Source: Nigrospora sphaerica (taxonomy: Eukaryota > Ascomycota > Sordariomycetes > Amphisphaeriales > Apiosporaceae). Taken from it: 64,000 nt of DNA. Positions 1-11,161 of the stretch are shown piece by piece. The DNA lies in NCBI GenBank assembly GCA_018287875.1, contig JAGVVL010000002.1:8060001-8124000 (forward strand), in the 5' to 3' direction. The position numbers and the translations under genes are program-made. Every line of letters starts with the position of its first letter. Position 1 is the first letter of the stretch. Under the pieces are notes generated by a model that worked only from the letters and a program-made list of their open reading frames with translations, was not told where the DNA came from and ran no database searches.

Positions 1-996
1 TTTCAGTCGTCGAGATGGCGGCAAGGGGATGAAATGCCGTCGTGGTGCTGGTTGATTGTCTCACAGCCAGCAGCGGCTGCTCTCTTTCGCGCTCTCGCAA
101 ATGTCACGACGCGCTCAGATGCAGATGGGACGGGATGCGAGAAGGCTGGAAATTTTTGGGCCACTTTGGAGGAGCTAGCTCGAGCTTGGACGCGCTTTCC
201 CTCCGCCTTGCTCCTGCTTTGCCTGACGTCTCTGCAGTCAACCAGTCAAGTCGAGCCAGCCTAGGAACAGCAACTATGCGCTAAACCCGATACGGCGCGC
301 ATCGTATATGTATGTACTGCAGACCTCTTCTTCCGTACGTTGGCTGCGCTGCGAGACTGAGGGCGACCATGCTGGCTAACTGCGAACGAAGGGCTGCAGA
401 TTATTTAGCCGTCCTGCACGTCGAGTCCCGTCATTGTTGCGTCCCCTTTGTGCAGCCCATGTTATTGTTTTGATGGCGGGGTGCCTCTATGACCGAGGCC
501 TTGGATCGTGCTGGAAGCTTTGTACACACAACTGACCGAGCATGAGCAGCTTCGATTGCCGCGGCAAAAGGTACTCGTGCTAAGTACCACCTGTCGTGTT
601 TCGGCGTGTGAGATTTCGCGATCATTCCAGCACGGTGCATTACTGGATTGGTGGCATTGCGGGAACGAAGTGCATGAATAAGACTTAATTGACTTGGCTG
701 TAAACATTATCAGGCAGAACGAGCCGGGATCCCCTGTTATCCTTTCCCGCAAACTCTTTTCCTGCTTGCCATCTAGCTCTAGATAAACATTGCGTAAAGT
801 ACTTGACGTTGCCACGGAAATGCTCTCGCGCGTCGCTTTACCCAGCACCATGAAGGTGCGGCGAATGCACCCCGAGGGCTCCCGGAATGATCTGAATCAT
901 CCCCAAGCCAAAGAAGCACTGTGGCATGCCGCTAAGCGTTCATCACATGCGCGATCGCCTCCGCATTCACTCCAAAGCAATATAACTGCGGGCCTT
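1..996. other. Intergenic, no gene seen
   Basis: The open frames here are short, overlap on both strands and show no recognisable domain. The last part before position 997 is the 3' flank of the reductase gene on the minus strand. Confidence 0.5.
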
Positions 997-2063
997 TTAT
1001 TGCTTCTTGGCCTCCCGGGCGGCCTTCTTCAGGGCCCGGTTGCGGATGTCCACATGCATGGTCAGGTTGTATGAGCGCAGCAGCTTGCTGCCAGTACCCA
1101 GGAACGTCTCGGCAGCCCAGCCCATCAGGGCGTGACTCCACCACGGCGTGTAGGTATCGGGCATGGTCTGCCAGCCGCCACGGCCAACCTTGCCGAGAGC
1201 GGCCTTGACGAACTGGCGCGGGTTGGGGATGAGGAGGCTCGGGCGACGGACCTTGGACATGGCCGTGGTGACGAGGTAGGACAGGACTAGCTGCACGTCG
1301 ACGTTGCTCGACTTGAGCTCGCAGGCGAGGGCAGACGACCACTGCTGGAGGAAGGCCTTGGAGCCCGAGTAGGTAGCCAGGTACGGCGTCGGGGCCCAAC
1401 CGCCGAAGGAGCCCATGGTGAGGATCAGGCCGCGCTTCCGCTGCTGCATTCCGGGCGCGACGATCTGAGTGACCTTCAAGGTTCCCAGACAGTTGATGGT
1501 AACAATATCTTGCAACTCTTTTTTCTCGGTGAGGACAAAGGGCGTCGGGATGCTGTGGGACTGGCCGACGTTGTTGATCAAGATACCCACGTCGAGGTCC
1601 TTGACCAGTTCGGCGAGCCGTTCGTAGTCGGAATCGTTGTCGGCACTGAAGTCCATGGCCAGGATCTTGGTCTGCAGGTTGACGAACTTGCCCTCGAGCT
1701 CCTTGGCGAGGGTCTCGAGCTTGGACTCGGTCCGCGAAACGAGGACGAGGTTGAAGCCCTTGGAAGCGAGCTGGGTCGCAAACTCCTTGCCCAGGCCGTC
1801 CGAGGCGCCCGTGACGACGGCCCAGGTGCCCTTCTTGCCGTACTTGCGAAGCTGTACACGTGTCAGGACGATGCGACCCGCGATGGGCCAAGGCGGAGGG
1901 GTTTTCTCACATTGGTGCCGCTGAGGATGAAGACATTGAGGACGAACTGCAGGAAGCCCAGGGCCTTGCTTCCCACGAAGAGCGCACCCAAGCCGGCAAA
2001 TGCCCAGAGGAGGGGCTGCGGAATGGCCGTCATTGCGTCGTTGAGCGCATCCATGTTCGGCAA
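997..2063 (-). CDS. Very-long-chain 3-oxoacyl-CoA reductase (KAR/Ifa38 family)
   Basis: This is the predicted ER-membrane ketoreductase that performs the first reduction of each fatty-acid elongation cycle, turning 3-ketoacyl-CoA into 3-hydroxyacyl-CoA for sphingolipid and very-long-chain fatty acid synthesis. There are two exons, 2063-1911 and 1851-997. They are split by a 59-bp phase-0 intron with a GTGAGA donor, CTGAC branch site and TACAG acceptor. The product is 335 residues, the usual family length. An N-terminal hydrophobic segment (about residues 15-45) precedes the Rossmann motif TGASDGLG (65-72), NNVG (144-147), catalytic Ser199, and the YSGSK motif with Tyr212 and Lys216. The C-terminus is rich in Lys/Arg ([10 protein letters not shown]), as expected for a cytosolic tail. 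The gene is divergent from the ERG28 homologue. The generic SDR fold is certain; the KAR assignment rests on the membrane anchor, length and motif spacing. Confidence 0.92.
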
Positions 2064-2840
2064 GCTGTTTCGAGGCGCCTTTCGAGATAGAGGGCTGTCG
2101 CCTTAGTCACACGCGGATAACTCTAGCGCCTCTGCTGTGCTGATGCCGGAAAGCCACCGAGGTGCTCGTCGGGACGATTTTGCGCAGTAGCCACAGTGGT
2201 GGTAGAGGCGTAGAGGGAATAATTTGATCTTTGTTGAGAGCTGCCGAACTACTCGTAAGGCAAGGTGGTGGGTCTCACGCCAGGGTAAGCTTCAACATGT
2301 ACATTGTCCAATGGATGAAGGTCGGTTTTCGGTCTCCAAGCCTCGACAGATATTTGGGTACGACAATTGAGGAGAAACGGTGTGCTTCAACACCCTAGAT
2401 ACCGATCGTTAGTGGTCATCATCGAACCGTTACGTCCTGGTGTTCTTTTTATCTTCTGCAACAAGCCGGCTCTGGGGAGATACCCGTCGGCACGAATATC
2501 CATGCAGGATACACGTACCCAAGATCACAAGGGCATGGAGTCGACGGAGTCTATCCGTAGGGCACTGATTGGCCAAAGCGCATGTCTAGTCCCCTCATGA
2601 GGTTCCTGGAGCTGGAGGGTCGCGTCCCGAGGCATTCCATCCCACCAAGGATACGCACAATCCCCTGTCCACTTTCTATTGAAGATCCCGGATTGCCCGG
2701 AGTGGCGTCGTTCGATCCCGGATCGACTGACAGAGGAAAAAGACCACGAGTAGGACGCCGCGATCCAACTCGACCTTACACGCGACCCTTCCAGGCCCAA
2801 TTGACCTTGTTGCCCACGCCGTTCCGTCACGCCAGGCACG
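2064..2840. promoter_or_regulatory. Shared divergent promoter region
   Basis: This 777-bp region lies between the start codons of the ketoreductase (minus) and the ERG28 homologue (plus), so it must hold both promoters. No coding frame inside it is convincing. I could not identify a specific factor-binding site by eye. Confidence 0.5.
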
Positions 2841-3368
2841 ATGGACGCCCTCCGAGCCTACCTCCCCCCTTTCGACGAGGGCTACCTGCCCTGCTACATG
2901 TTTACGCTGTCGCTCATTGCCGTGGGCAACTCGCTGCAGAACTACCTGACGCTGCACTTCTCGCGGCGCTTCTACAACGGCCGCTTCGTGCCCAACGCGG
3001 CGCTGCCGCCGCGGTCCGCCTCGTTCAACCCGGACGACGCGCCCAACAAGCTGGTCCCCGCGCCCCCCGGCGCCGACGACAAGGAGGGCCGCGTCGTCGA
3101 CCAGGTCACGCCCCTGGCCGCCCGCCTGTTCGGCACGTACACGCTTATCTCGGCCATTGTGCGCCTCTACGCCAGCTACCACCTCGACCTCGAGCCCGTC
3201 TACATGATGGCCATGTGGACCTACATCGTCGCCCTCGGCCACTTCACCAGCGAGTTCTTCGTCTACCGCACCTTCTACATGGGCGGCCCGCAGGCCATGC
3301 CCTTCTTTTTCGCTACCACCGGCACCGTGTGGATGCTGATGCAGAAAAGCTTCTACGTTGCGGCGTAG
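2841..3368 (+). CDS. ERG28: Ergosterol biosynthesis scaffold protein Erg28
   Basis: Erg28 is an ER-membrane scaffold that tethers the C-4 demethylation enzymes Erg25, Erg26 and Erg27 in sterol synthesis. This uninterrupted 175-residue frame has about four hydrophobic segments (near residues 20-38, 88-108, 118-135 and 148-172). It contains the family's conserved core around RLFGTYTLISAIVRLYASYH (92-111) and the GHFTSEFFVYRT segment (about 133-144). Residues 55-80 form a Pro/Asp-rich loop not expected to be in the membrane. The ATG follows a pyrimidine-rich leader and is the first in the frame. Length and topology match fungal Erg28. The neighbouring divergent gene also makes an ER lipid enzyme. 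The next gene downstream converges on it. Confidence 0.92.
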   Translation: MDALRAYLPPFDEGYLPCYMFTLSLIAVGNSLQNYLTLHFSRRFYNGRFVPNAALPPRSASFNPDDAPNKLVPAPPGADDKEGRVVDQVTPLAARLFGTYTLISAIVRLYASYHLDLEPVYMMAMWTYIVALGHFTSEFFVYRTFYMGGPQAMPFFFATTGTVWMLMQKSFYVAA

Positions 3369-3600
3369 ACAACATCGGGCACTGGGACGGCTCGTAACCT
3401 GGGAAAACATTACGGGCGCGTGGCGATGAAAATCACCATGACCAAGCGATCGAAATGCGACGACGTGGAAGATGCTCGTCTAGTATATACCGTAGGAGAT
3501 ACTATAAAACTAAACCAGCCAGCCACCCCCTCGTCACCGCGCACCGCCCAAGCGCCTTTGCCAATGTATACATACAAGACCACGGACTAAACCCAGGATT

Positions 3601-4945
3601 TCACTTCTGCAGCTTCTTGCGGTACAACTCGCCGGCGTTCTCACGCAGCCGGGCGGCGGCCTGCTCAGGGGTGATGTCCCGCTGCGGCTCGGCCATCAGC
3701 TCGTATCCGACAAGGAACTTGCGTACCGTGGCGGACCGCAGCAGAGGCGGGTAAAAGTGCATGTGGAACCAGCTGTTCTCGACCTCCTCGGCGCTGCCCT
3801 CCAACGGGGCCTGGTGGATGCCGGAGCTGTAGGGGAAGCTGGTCTCGAAAAGGTTGTCGTAGCGGCGCGTGACCTCCTGGATGGCCTCGGCAAACTGCAG
3901 GCGCTCGTCGGCCGTCAGGTCCACGAGGGCGCGGACGTGGCGCTTCGCGATGATCATGACCTCGAAGGGCCAGACGGCCCACCAGGGGCATACGACCAGG
4001 AAGGCGTCGTTCTGGTAGACGACGCGCTCCTGCTTCTCCATTTCGAGCTGGACGTAGTCGGCCAGCAGGTGGCGGCCGCCGTGTTCGCTGCGGTACTTGG
4101 CCATCTGCACCGTCTCAGCGGCCGGCTCCTCGGGCAGCGTCGACGTGGTCCAGATCTGGCAGTGCGGATGCGGGTTAGAGCAGCCCATGGCGGCGCCCTT
4201 GTTCTCAAAGATCTGCATGTAGCGCAGCTGCTCCTTGGGGGCCGCGACCACAGTCTCGGGTTGCGGCGCGGCTTGCGCCAGATCCATCTGCGCTGCGACC
4301 GCGGCGAGGGGGTTCGAAGCCGCGAGGTGCGAGGCGTAGATGCGCGTCCAGGTCTCGACGATGGGCAGGATATCGGCAGGCGGCATGTCGGGAAGGGTCA
4401 GGTGGTGCTTCGGGGAGAAGGTGAGAACGTAGCATTTGCCCTTGACACCTTCGGCGCGCAGCAGAAGCGAGGACAAGTCTGGTACGCGCAAGTTAACACG
4501 GTGATCAAAGCGAGCGACCTGTGGACGTAGCCGTACCATTGCTCGAGGGCTCGGCCTGGTAGTCGGCCTGCTCCTCCTTGACAGCGCTGTAGTCGTTGAC
4601 GAAGACGAAGGTGTTGCTGTAGTCAGGGTTGTTGCCGCCGGTCGCGCGCGCGTTGCGCGGGCAGAGGTAGCACTGCAGCCGTCAGCTCCGCCGTGCGCGT
4701 TCCATGCCGCCCGAGGTGGGAAATCGCATAGTTCGCCTACCTTGGGGTCATACTCCGGCAGGTCAATAACTCCTGGGCCCTCCTGCGCACCTCTGCGTAC
4801 CGATGAGTCGCTGTGTCCCGTGTGGCGGGAAATGGCGCACTTACTGCCAGGGTCGCTTGGTCCGGTGAGGCGAGACCAGAAGCCACGAGCCCCTCAGGGG
4901 GTTGTAGCGACGGTGGGAGATGTCGTCGAGGATCTTGTCCGGCAT
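3601..4945 (-). CDS. GAL7: Galactose-1-phosphate uridylyltransferase
   Basis: This Leloir-pathway enzyme exchanges UMP between UDP-glucose and galactose-1-phosphate. Four exons are supported by splice signals and reading phase: 4945-4845, 4792-4741, 4672-4537 and 4478-3601. The three introns are 52, 68 and 58 bp. The product is 388 residues. The N-terminus holds [20 protein letters not shown] followed by RPWQG, which is characteristic of the family and spans the first splice junction. Cys52-x-x-Cys55 is the metal-binding pair. The active-site HPHCQ motif is at about residues 200-204, and the second histidine (about 202) is the nucleophile that forms the uridylyl intermediate. A conserved [11 protein letters not shown] segment lies near the C-terminus. 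Cytosolic; no signal peptide. All four exons are needed, because the terminal exon alone lacks the metal site. Confidence 0.95.
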
Positions 4946-5655
4946 GGTTTTGGCGGTGCTTCGAGGGCTTTTGCAGAGAGCAGGGGAAAAGGAAGAGAGA
5001 GAGACCCCCCCCAAAAAATAGGGACAGAAACAAGCGGAAGTAGGGAATATACGCCCGCTCCTTGTCAGACCTTGACCATCAACCAAAAGATGAAGTCGAT
5101 CGAATCAGTGCCCACGACCCAGACCTGGCCCGCATGAACGCGGGGCAGTCATCACATGGTGGGGGTACGCAAGGGAGCTATCGTGGCGCCAGAGTCAAGC
5201 GCGGCTACAACAGGATCGTGGGGATTTTGCGGCGCTGCCAGTCTGGCCCACGACTTTTGCGCCCCGTTTTCCGAAGCTATGATGTAATGGGAACAGTGCC
5301 GGGGCAAGAGGGACGAAAATAGGCGCACGTCCTCCAATTCAATACGGTGAAGCAACAGCCCTTACATGGGAATGCTGATCTCGGTTTCACGGCAGAAACA
5401 ATATTCCTGTACAAATCGATCCATCCATTGACACGGGATACACGTTGCAGGTCGCAGCTTCAGTTCTTCCCGGAAATCGGAACCCCGGAGACAATACTGA
5501 GTTGGGCATTTAGACAGGAAATATGGTGCCAAGAAGACAAATGTGGTTGATGCGTGGAGTCAAAGAGATATGGGATGGATGTCCTTGGCTCAGTCCGCCA
5601 TTACCATGCGCAACAACCCCCGTCCCGCTGCCCAAGCACAGATGCCCACCCGACG
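4946..5655. other. Intergenic: GAL7-type promoter side and 3' flank of next gene
   Basis: The side next to 4945 must contain the promoter of the uridylyltransferase gene. A short C-rich/A-rich tract occurs near 5005-5020. I see no coding frame or binding site that I can support. Confidence 0.4.
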
Positions 5656-6852
5656 TTATTCGAACAGAATGACTCTCTTGAACGAGGGAATATGAGCCAA
5701 GTGCATCTGAACCCACGGATGAGCCCAGTCACGGATCTCGTCATCGTCGTTGTCGAACGGGCTACCGTCGGCCGGCGGCGGATCCCGTTCCCTCTGCTTC
5801 AGCAGCCAATCTTCCTGCAGACACGACTTGAACACCTCCCAGTATTCGCCCGAGTCGCCGGCTTCGATGAAGCCGCGCTCACGGTAGTAGTTCAGGTCGC
5901 GCCGCAGGAAGCTGGCGTCGTCGCCCAGCTGCGCAAAGATACGGGCCACGGCCGCCGTGTCGTCGATGTCGACGGCAACGGGCAGCACGGGCGCCTCGGA
6001 CCGGATGTCCCTCTTCAGCCGCCGTTGAGCCACCACGAACCCGATGGACCGCAGCCCCGCGAGGCAGCCAAACTTGGAAAAGATCTCGGGGCCGAGCAGT
6101 AGGTCCTCGCCATCCATATCCTGTTCCCATGCTACCAGGATGTGCTCTAGGGGCCCAACCAGCGTCTCCAGGCCCTGCAGCGCGTCGGGGGCCGTGGCAC
6201 GGGGCGACTGGATCATCCTGCGCGAGAAGTACACCGCATCCCGGGGCGCGTCGAACCAGCGCCATGCCAGCGGGTCCCAGCCCCATTTGGCCGCGTCCTC
6301 GCTGAGGGCGGGCGCCACGCTCGGCCGGCGTCGGCCGGGCCGGGCGGCGCGGGGGTACAAGGCGGCACGCGCCTCCCGGCAGGCCTGGGCCACCATCTGG
6401 CGCGGGTAGCGGACGCTGAAGCCCGGGCTGCGACCGGCGGGGGCGAGGCGCACGAGGTCGACGGAGAAGATGATGGGCGCGGCGCCCTCGGCGGCGGCGG
6501 CGCGCCAGACCATGGCGCGCAGCTCGGGCGGCAGCCGGCCGAAGGCGGCGAAGCGGCGCGCGCCCGCCTGCCGTAGGGCGGCGTTCTGCCGGCGCAGGCG
6601 CTCGACCTCGGCCGTCAGCCGCGCCGCCGCGTCCAGCGACGTCTGCATCGACCCCGCCAGCGTTGCCGCGATGCCCGTGATGTCGCGGTTGAAGCGCGCC
6701 ACCGCCCGCGTCAGCTCCTGCTTGGCCGCCCGCGTCTCGCGCAGCGCGCTGGCCTGGATCTGCGTCTCGCTCTCGCCCTCTTCCGGGTGTGCCGCTGTTG
6801 ATGCCGTACTGCCGCGAGCATCTTGATGTCCCGGTGGTGTCGTGGTCCCCAT
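5656..6852 (-). CDS. 2EXR-domain protein with N-terminal coiled coil
   Basis: This is a single-exon 398-residue fungal protein of unknown function. Residues 35-95 form a charged, Leu/Ala-rich predicted coiled coil. At about residue 104 the FGRLPPELRAMVWRAAAAE stretch begins a 2EXR-type domain, a module widespread in filamentous ascomycetes that opens with an aromatic-x-x-LPxELRxxIW pattern. The domain continues through the YPRQMVAQACREARAA segment (near 150-165). The C-terminal half is acidic with scattered Trp (WEVFKSCLQEDW) and contains FDNDDDE. No signal peptide or membrane segment is visible. 2EXR proteins are often lineage-expanded and uncharacterised; I infer no enzymatic role. The start is the first in-frame ATG, followed by a low-complexity Thr/Ser/Ala stretch, so a slightly later start is possible. 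Confidence 0.75.
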   Translation of the reverse strand: MGTTTPPGHQDARGSTASTAAHPEEGESETQIQASALRETRAAKQELTRAVARFNRDITGIAATLAGSMQTSLDAAARLTAEVERLRRQNAALRQAGARRFAAFGRLPPELRAMVWRAAAAEGAAPIIFSVDLVRLAPAGRSPGFSVRYPRQMVAQACREARAALYPRAARPGRRRPSVAPALSEDAAKWGWDPLAWRWFDAPRDAVYFSRRMIQSPRATAPDALQGLETLVGPLEHILVAWEQDMDGEDLLLGPEIFSKFGCLAGLRSIGFVVAQRRLKRDIRSEAPVLPVAVDIDDTAAVARIFAQLGDDASFLRRDLNYYRERGFIEAGDSGEYWEVFKSCLQEDWLLKQRERDPPPADGSPFDNDDDEIRDWAHPWVQMHLAHIPSFKRVILFE

Positions 6853-8575
6853 TGCGCTGCTACGAAGTGGGCCAAAGTCTTGGGAGGCCGATAGAATTTC
6901 AAAGCTGAGAATGCGTCCGGTCGCTTCGATAACGAGGCCGCTTGTTTTTGTTCACTTTGGTTGCCGAAGATACCAGGCTATCGCGGTCTTCACCGGAAGC
7001 CACGTCAGATGATGGCATGTATGACAGAAGGCCTACTGGCAAAGAGGCAAGTATGTGGCAGTACCTTATTCCACCCTACCCAAATAAGGGAAGGGGTGAA
7101 CAGAGCGTAGTAAGTGGGATGGTGTTACGATTCGCGGAGAAAGAAAGAGATCAGAGAAAGGGTTCTTGGTTGAACCGTCACAAGATGCTTTAGACCGAGA
7201 CCGTCAGTACTTACACAAACACACTTCATCCCCTCTATTGTGTGCCACTGGTTCCACTTGCACGCAGGGCCGCATTTCGATCATTCAGCTTCTCCTTGGC
7301 TTGGTTCTCTCTAGATCTTGAGGCTGGAGGGGATCTCGAAGCCAGTTGTCTTGACTCTGCGCGTCCATTTCGGCGACTAGGTTGCAGTTCGGCTTAGGCT
7401 CCCCCTGAAATCGCCTTAGTCGTGGTTCCAGCCCCTTGTAGCCGCCCCGCGGTCCCCGTCATTCTTCACCCAGCTCGTCAGATGGGGCTGCCGAGTCAAG
7501 AAATGGCCAGCGGCAGCAAGCTATTCTGCATACCGGCGGTGGTCGTGGCCGGGAGAGGAGCTTAGGTTTCCGAGCACTTTTTGTGCGGTTGGTTTGGTCG
7601 CCATGGTATGGGCACCGGCAGTTATAAGTAAACTCGACAGCCCTAGGATGGAGGTTGCAAGCACCCGTAGCACGGTGCTGTAGACGGGCAAACTTCAGCG
7701 CCAGGGATTAATAAGACTTTAGGCCGATCTAGCACACCTTCAAATACACACTGTAGTCTCTGCCCGTGTCTTTCGCGTCGGCACTCTTTGGCTCCAGCCC
7801 CCTTGCCGTACTGGGTGGTAGACTCAACGGTACAGAGTTACCGTTTTCAAGTCAGTCAACCGCATACCTAACCAACAGCAAACATGAATAGTTTCGTCTT
7901 CAGTGTATGCCCGTTACGAATGCTGCGATGACTAGCCAGGGCAAGATATATGACTCAAAACAACATTGAATGCTTTGCTGCGACGACGGGCGCAAGCAAC
8001 GGCACAGCCCAGGTTATTTTGGGTAACCCAGCTGTACACAGAGGGAGAGGGGTGAATATCAGAAACTAATTCATACGGCAGCGATAAAACGACATGCGGC
8101 CATGGAATCACCTCGCCAAAGAAAAAAGGATGAGCGGTGGGTAAAGCAAGGACTTCACGTATCTCCGGGAGTGCAAGACTCGGTGGACAATGACGCGTTT
8201 TGGCAAGGGCGGGTCCGGGGAATCCTAACAGGCAGGTAGTACCCCACAGTCACGTGCTCTCAGCTCAGATCCGAGGCCACCAAGCGCTCGGACCACAGTC
8301 GCTCCAGGCTAGCGTGTCGTTGTCCCGGCAGGCGCTTGGAGCATCCAAACGATAGTCAGCAAAGGCGACGAACATCTATCAACAAAGCCCATCAAAACAT
8401 CCGTCACCTCGGGTCCGTCCATCGATCTTGGTCTCTCCGCGTCCTTCCCTACTCGTGCACCGTCCGTGTAGACTCCTCGGAAACCTCGCGCCCGGCCTGC
8501 GTCTGTATCCGCCGACCTCGCTTCGTCCCTGACCTAAGTGCTGTGTTTCGCCTGCGCGCCGCCAACGCGTGAGGC
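6853..8575. other. Long intergenic region upstream of ADA2
   Basis: No frame with family-like sequence was found in these 1.7 kb. The proximal part (about 8240-8575) is probably the ADA2 promoter and 5' leader, rich in CCGTC/TCCGTC pyrimidine tracts. I saw no RNA gene. Confidence 0.4.
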
Positions 8576-10462
8576 ATGGGGGTCATCCGCAAGAAGACGG
8601 CCACGAGGGGTGGGGAAGGCGGTGTCAAATATGTCTGTGACTCGTGCTCGGCCGACATTACCTCTACTGTAAGCGTCCCTGTTGCTGTCGGGCTCCTCCG
8701 CCCGCGCCTCGTCGTACGTCGGCGCGGCAGCGGCCTTGTGGCCGGCCGGTGGTGTGCCGCTCTCCGTCGCTCGGCCTCTCGGTGCTCGCTGTCCGTCGGG
8801 TGGCCCGGCCGCCGGTGCTGACATGCACCCGCACCACCCACACCTTCCACCCCACCACCTCTCCCCATCCCGTTGTCAACCTCTCTGCCCTTGGCCCGCT
8901 CCTGCTGCCATCCCTGCTGCTCACACGTTCGTTTCCAGGTACGCATACGATGCGCCCACGCCGCCTGCAACGAGTACGACCTTTGCGTGCAGTGTTTCTC
9001 GAGCGGCTCGTCCAGCGGCAACCACCAGCCCGCCACCCATCCCTACAAAGTCATCGAGCAGAACTCGATACCGATATTCGATCCCGAATGGGGCGCCGAC
9101 GAGGAGTTGCTCCTGTTGGAAGGATGCGAGATCTACGGCCTCGGGTCGTGGGCCGATATTGCCGATCACATAGGGGGCTACCGCACAAAGGACGAAGTTC
9201 GCGAGCACTACATCAAGACCTACGTCGAATCGTCATGCTTTCCCTTGCCGGAACGCTGTCGGCCGTCCGACATGGAGCTGGCGCAGGAGATATCCAGGGA
9301 GGAGTTCCAGGCCCGCAAGAAGAGGCGCATCGAGGAGCGGAGAGAGGCTCAAAAGAACGCCCCCCCCATGCCGCCCAAGACGAAACCGACGGCCAGTGTC
9401 CCTTCGTGTCACGAGATTCAGGGCTACATGCCCGGCCGCCTGGAGTTTGAGACGGAGCACGCCAACGAGGCCGAGGAAGCCGTGCAGCTGATGCAGTTTG
9501 ACCCCGGCGACGGCATCAACCCCAGGACCGGCGAGCTGGAGCCCGAAATGGAGCTGAAGCTGACGGTGATGGACATATACAACGCCCGGCTAACGCAGCG
9601 TGTCGACCGCAAAAAGGTCATCTTTGAGCACAACCTGCTGGATTACAGGGAAAACAGCAAGTTGGAAAAGAAGAGGACCAAGGAAGAGAAGGATCTGCTT
9701 AATAAGGCCAAGCCCTTTGCCCGCATGATGAACCACGACGACTTCGAAGGCTTCTGCCAGGGTCTGGTGGACGAACTGAATCTCCGGCAGGCCATCACGC
9801 AATTACAGGAGTGGCGCAACCTCAAGATCGGCGATCTTCGCAGCGGCGAGAAGTATGAGCAAGAAAAGGCAGTCCGCTCGCAGAGGAACCAGCAGATGGG
9901 TTCCATGGACCGCGAGCGCGAACGCCTTGCACAGGCCCAGCAGGGCAAGCAGACGATCCAGCCCGAACCCCCGAGTGGCGCGGCGATGCTTGTGGCACCC
10001 GAACTTCCCTTCCGACCGGCGTCGGGCGGTGCCGCCGCTCCTGGTGCTACAGCGAACGCAACCAACGGGGCCAACGGGGCCAACGGGACCAATGGCGAAT
10101 CTAAGCCAGCAACGAATGGCCATGTCAACGGCACGACCAACGGGCCTGCCACCAACGGCGCGCCCGTGACGAGGCAGAGATATGCTTCGCAGCCCATATC
10201 GGGCGTTCAGCCCTTGAACTTGACGCAGGACAACGCGCCTGATCTGCACCTCCTCACGCCCGAAGAGGCCGAACTGTGCAAAGTGTCGCGAATCCAGCCC
10301 AAGCCCTACTTGATGATCAAGGAGCAGGTGCTCAAAGAAGCCTTGAAAGGAAACGGCGCGCTGAAAAAGAAGCAGGTCAAGGAGATTTGCCGGTTGGATT
10401 CCCAGAAGGGCGGCCGCATCTTTGACTTCTTCATCAACTCGGGGTGGATCAGCAAGGCTTAG
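8576..10462 (+). CDS. ADA2: Transcriptional adaptor ADA2 (SAGA/ADA complex)
   Basis: Ada2 links the Gcn5 acetyltransferase to Ada3 in the nuclear SAGA/ADA histone-acetylation module. There are two exons, 8576-8668 and 8939-10462, separated by a 270-bp phase-0 intron (GTAAGC donor, TTCCAG acceptor). The product is 538 residues. The ZZ zinc finger spans the splice site: Cys21/Cys24 (VCDSC) come from exon 1, and CAHAAC and DLCVQC (about 36-50) from exon 2. A SANT/Myb domain follows (about 75-128; [20 protein letters not shown], with WADIADHIG). A coiled, charged middle contains [11 protein letters not shown]. An Asn/Gly-rich low-complexity linker encodes repeats of NGA/NGT (10060-10160). A C-terminal SWIRM domain ends at the stop codon (about 455-538; [20 protein letters not shown]). 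Domain order and length are those of fungal Ada2. Confidence 0.96.
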
Positions 10463-11161
10463 AGCCTCGGTGGTTTTTGTTTTTTTTTTCGATGCAGAAG
10501 AGCCGGCCGCCTTGTTGGGTTTTGCATGCATAATTGCCTCTGACAGGATCATCATTCTTTGACTAGTTACATAGCGTTGGTGTTGGCGAGATGGAATTTT
10601 CCTCTGTAGGCTTTGTCCTACTCGGGTTCCCTGACCCTTACTCAAGCATAGGCTGTGCGAAGCTGTATTCCGGACCAGTGTAGCTAGCTTTACTAATACA
10701 CCTACGCCCTGGTTCGGGTCTGACAAGCTCGCATTCCAGAATAGGCACACTTGGTGGATGCTGATCGACACGATTTTGCCTGGGTGAAGAAAGTGCCAAG
10801 CCTGGGGGCGGGGATGCGGACATGGAGACACGACCCCCAACCAGCCGGGTAAATGATATGCATGAGCTCGGTGTGTATTACCACGAGCGGCCATGCGAGG
10901 TTCCGATGGTGCACATCCTGACGCTCATTAATCGAGGAGTTGGGCCACGGCGGGTATAGAAGGTGAGCGGCGCGATTGATCTCACCACCTTTTGTCTGCT
11001 GTTTGTATGCTTTTGGCCCTGGTACCGTCTCGATTCGCATAAATCCCACGGAGCCGACCCCGATTCTGCGGCCACAGCCCCGTCCGTAAGGTACATAGCA
11101 CTTAACTTACACGGCCCGTCATTTCTTTGACCTCGTCCTTCGGCACAGCCCGCCCCTCAAC
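10463..11161. other. Intergenic: ADA2 3' flank and esterase promoter
   Basis: A T-rich tract (10478-10489) follows the ADA2 stop closely. The remaining sequence has only short unsupported frames. Confidence 0.4.

Noticed and set aside
5879..6286. Alternative frame inside the 2EXR gene
   Set aside because: It is a high-GC shadow of the longer frame that carries the recognisable domain.
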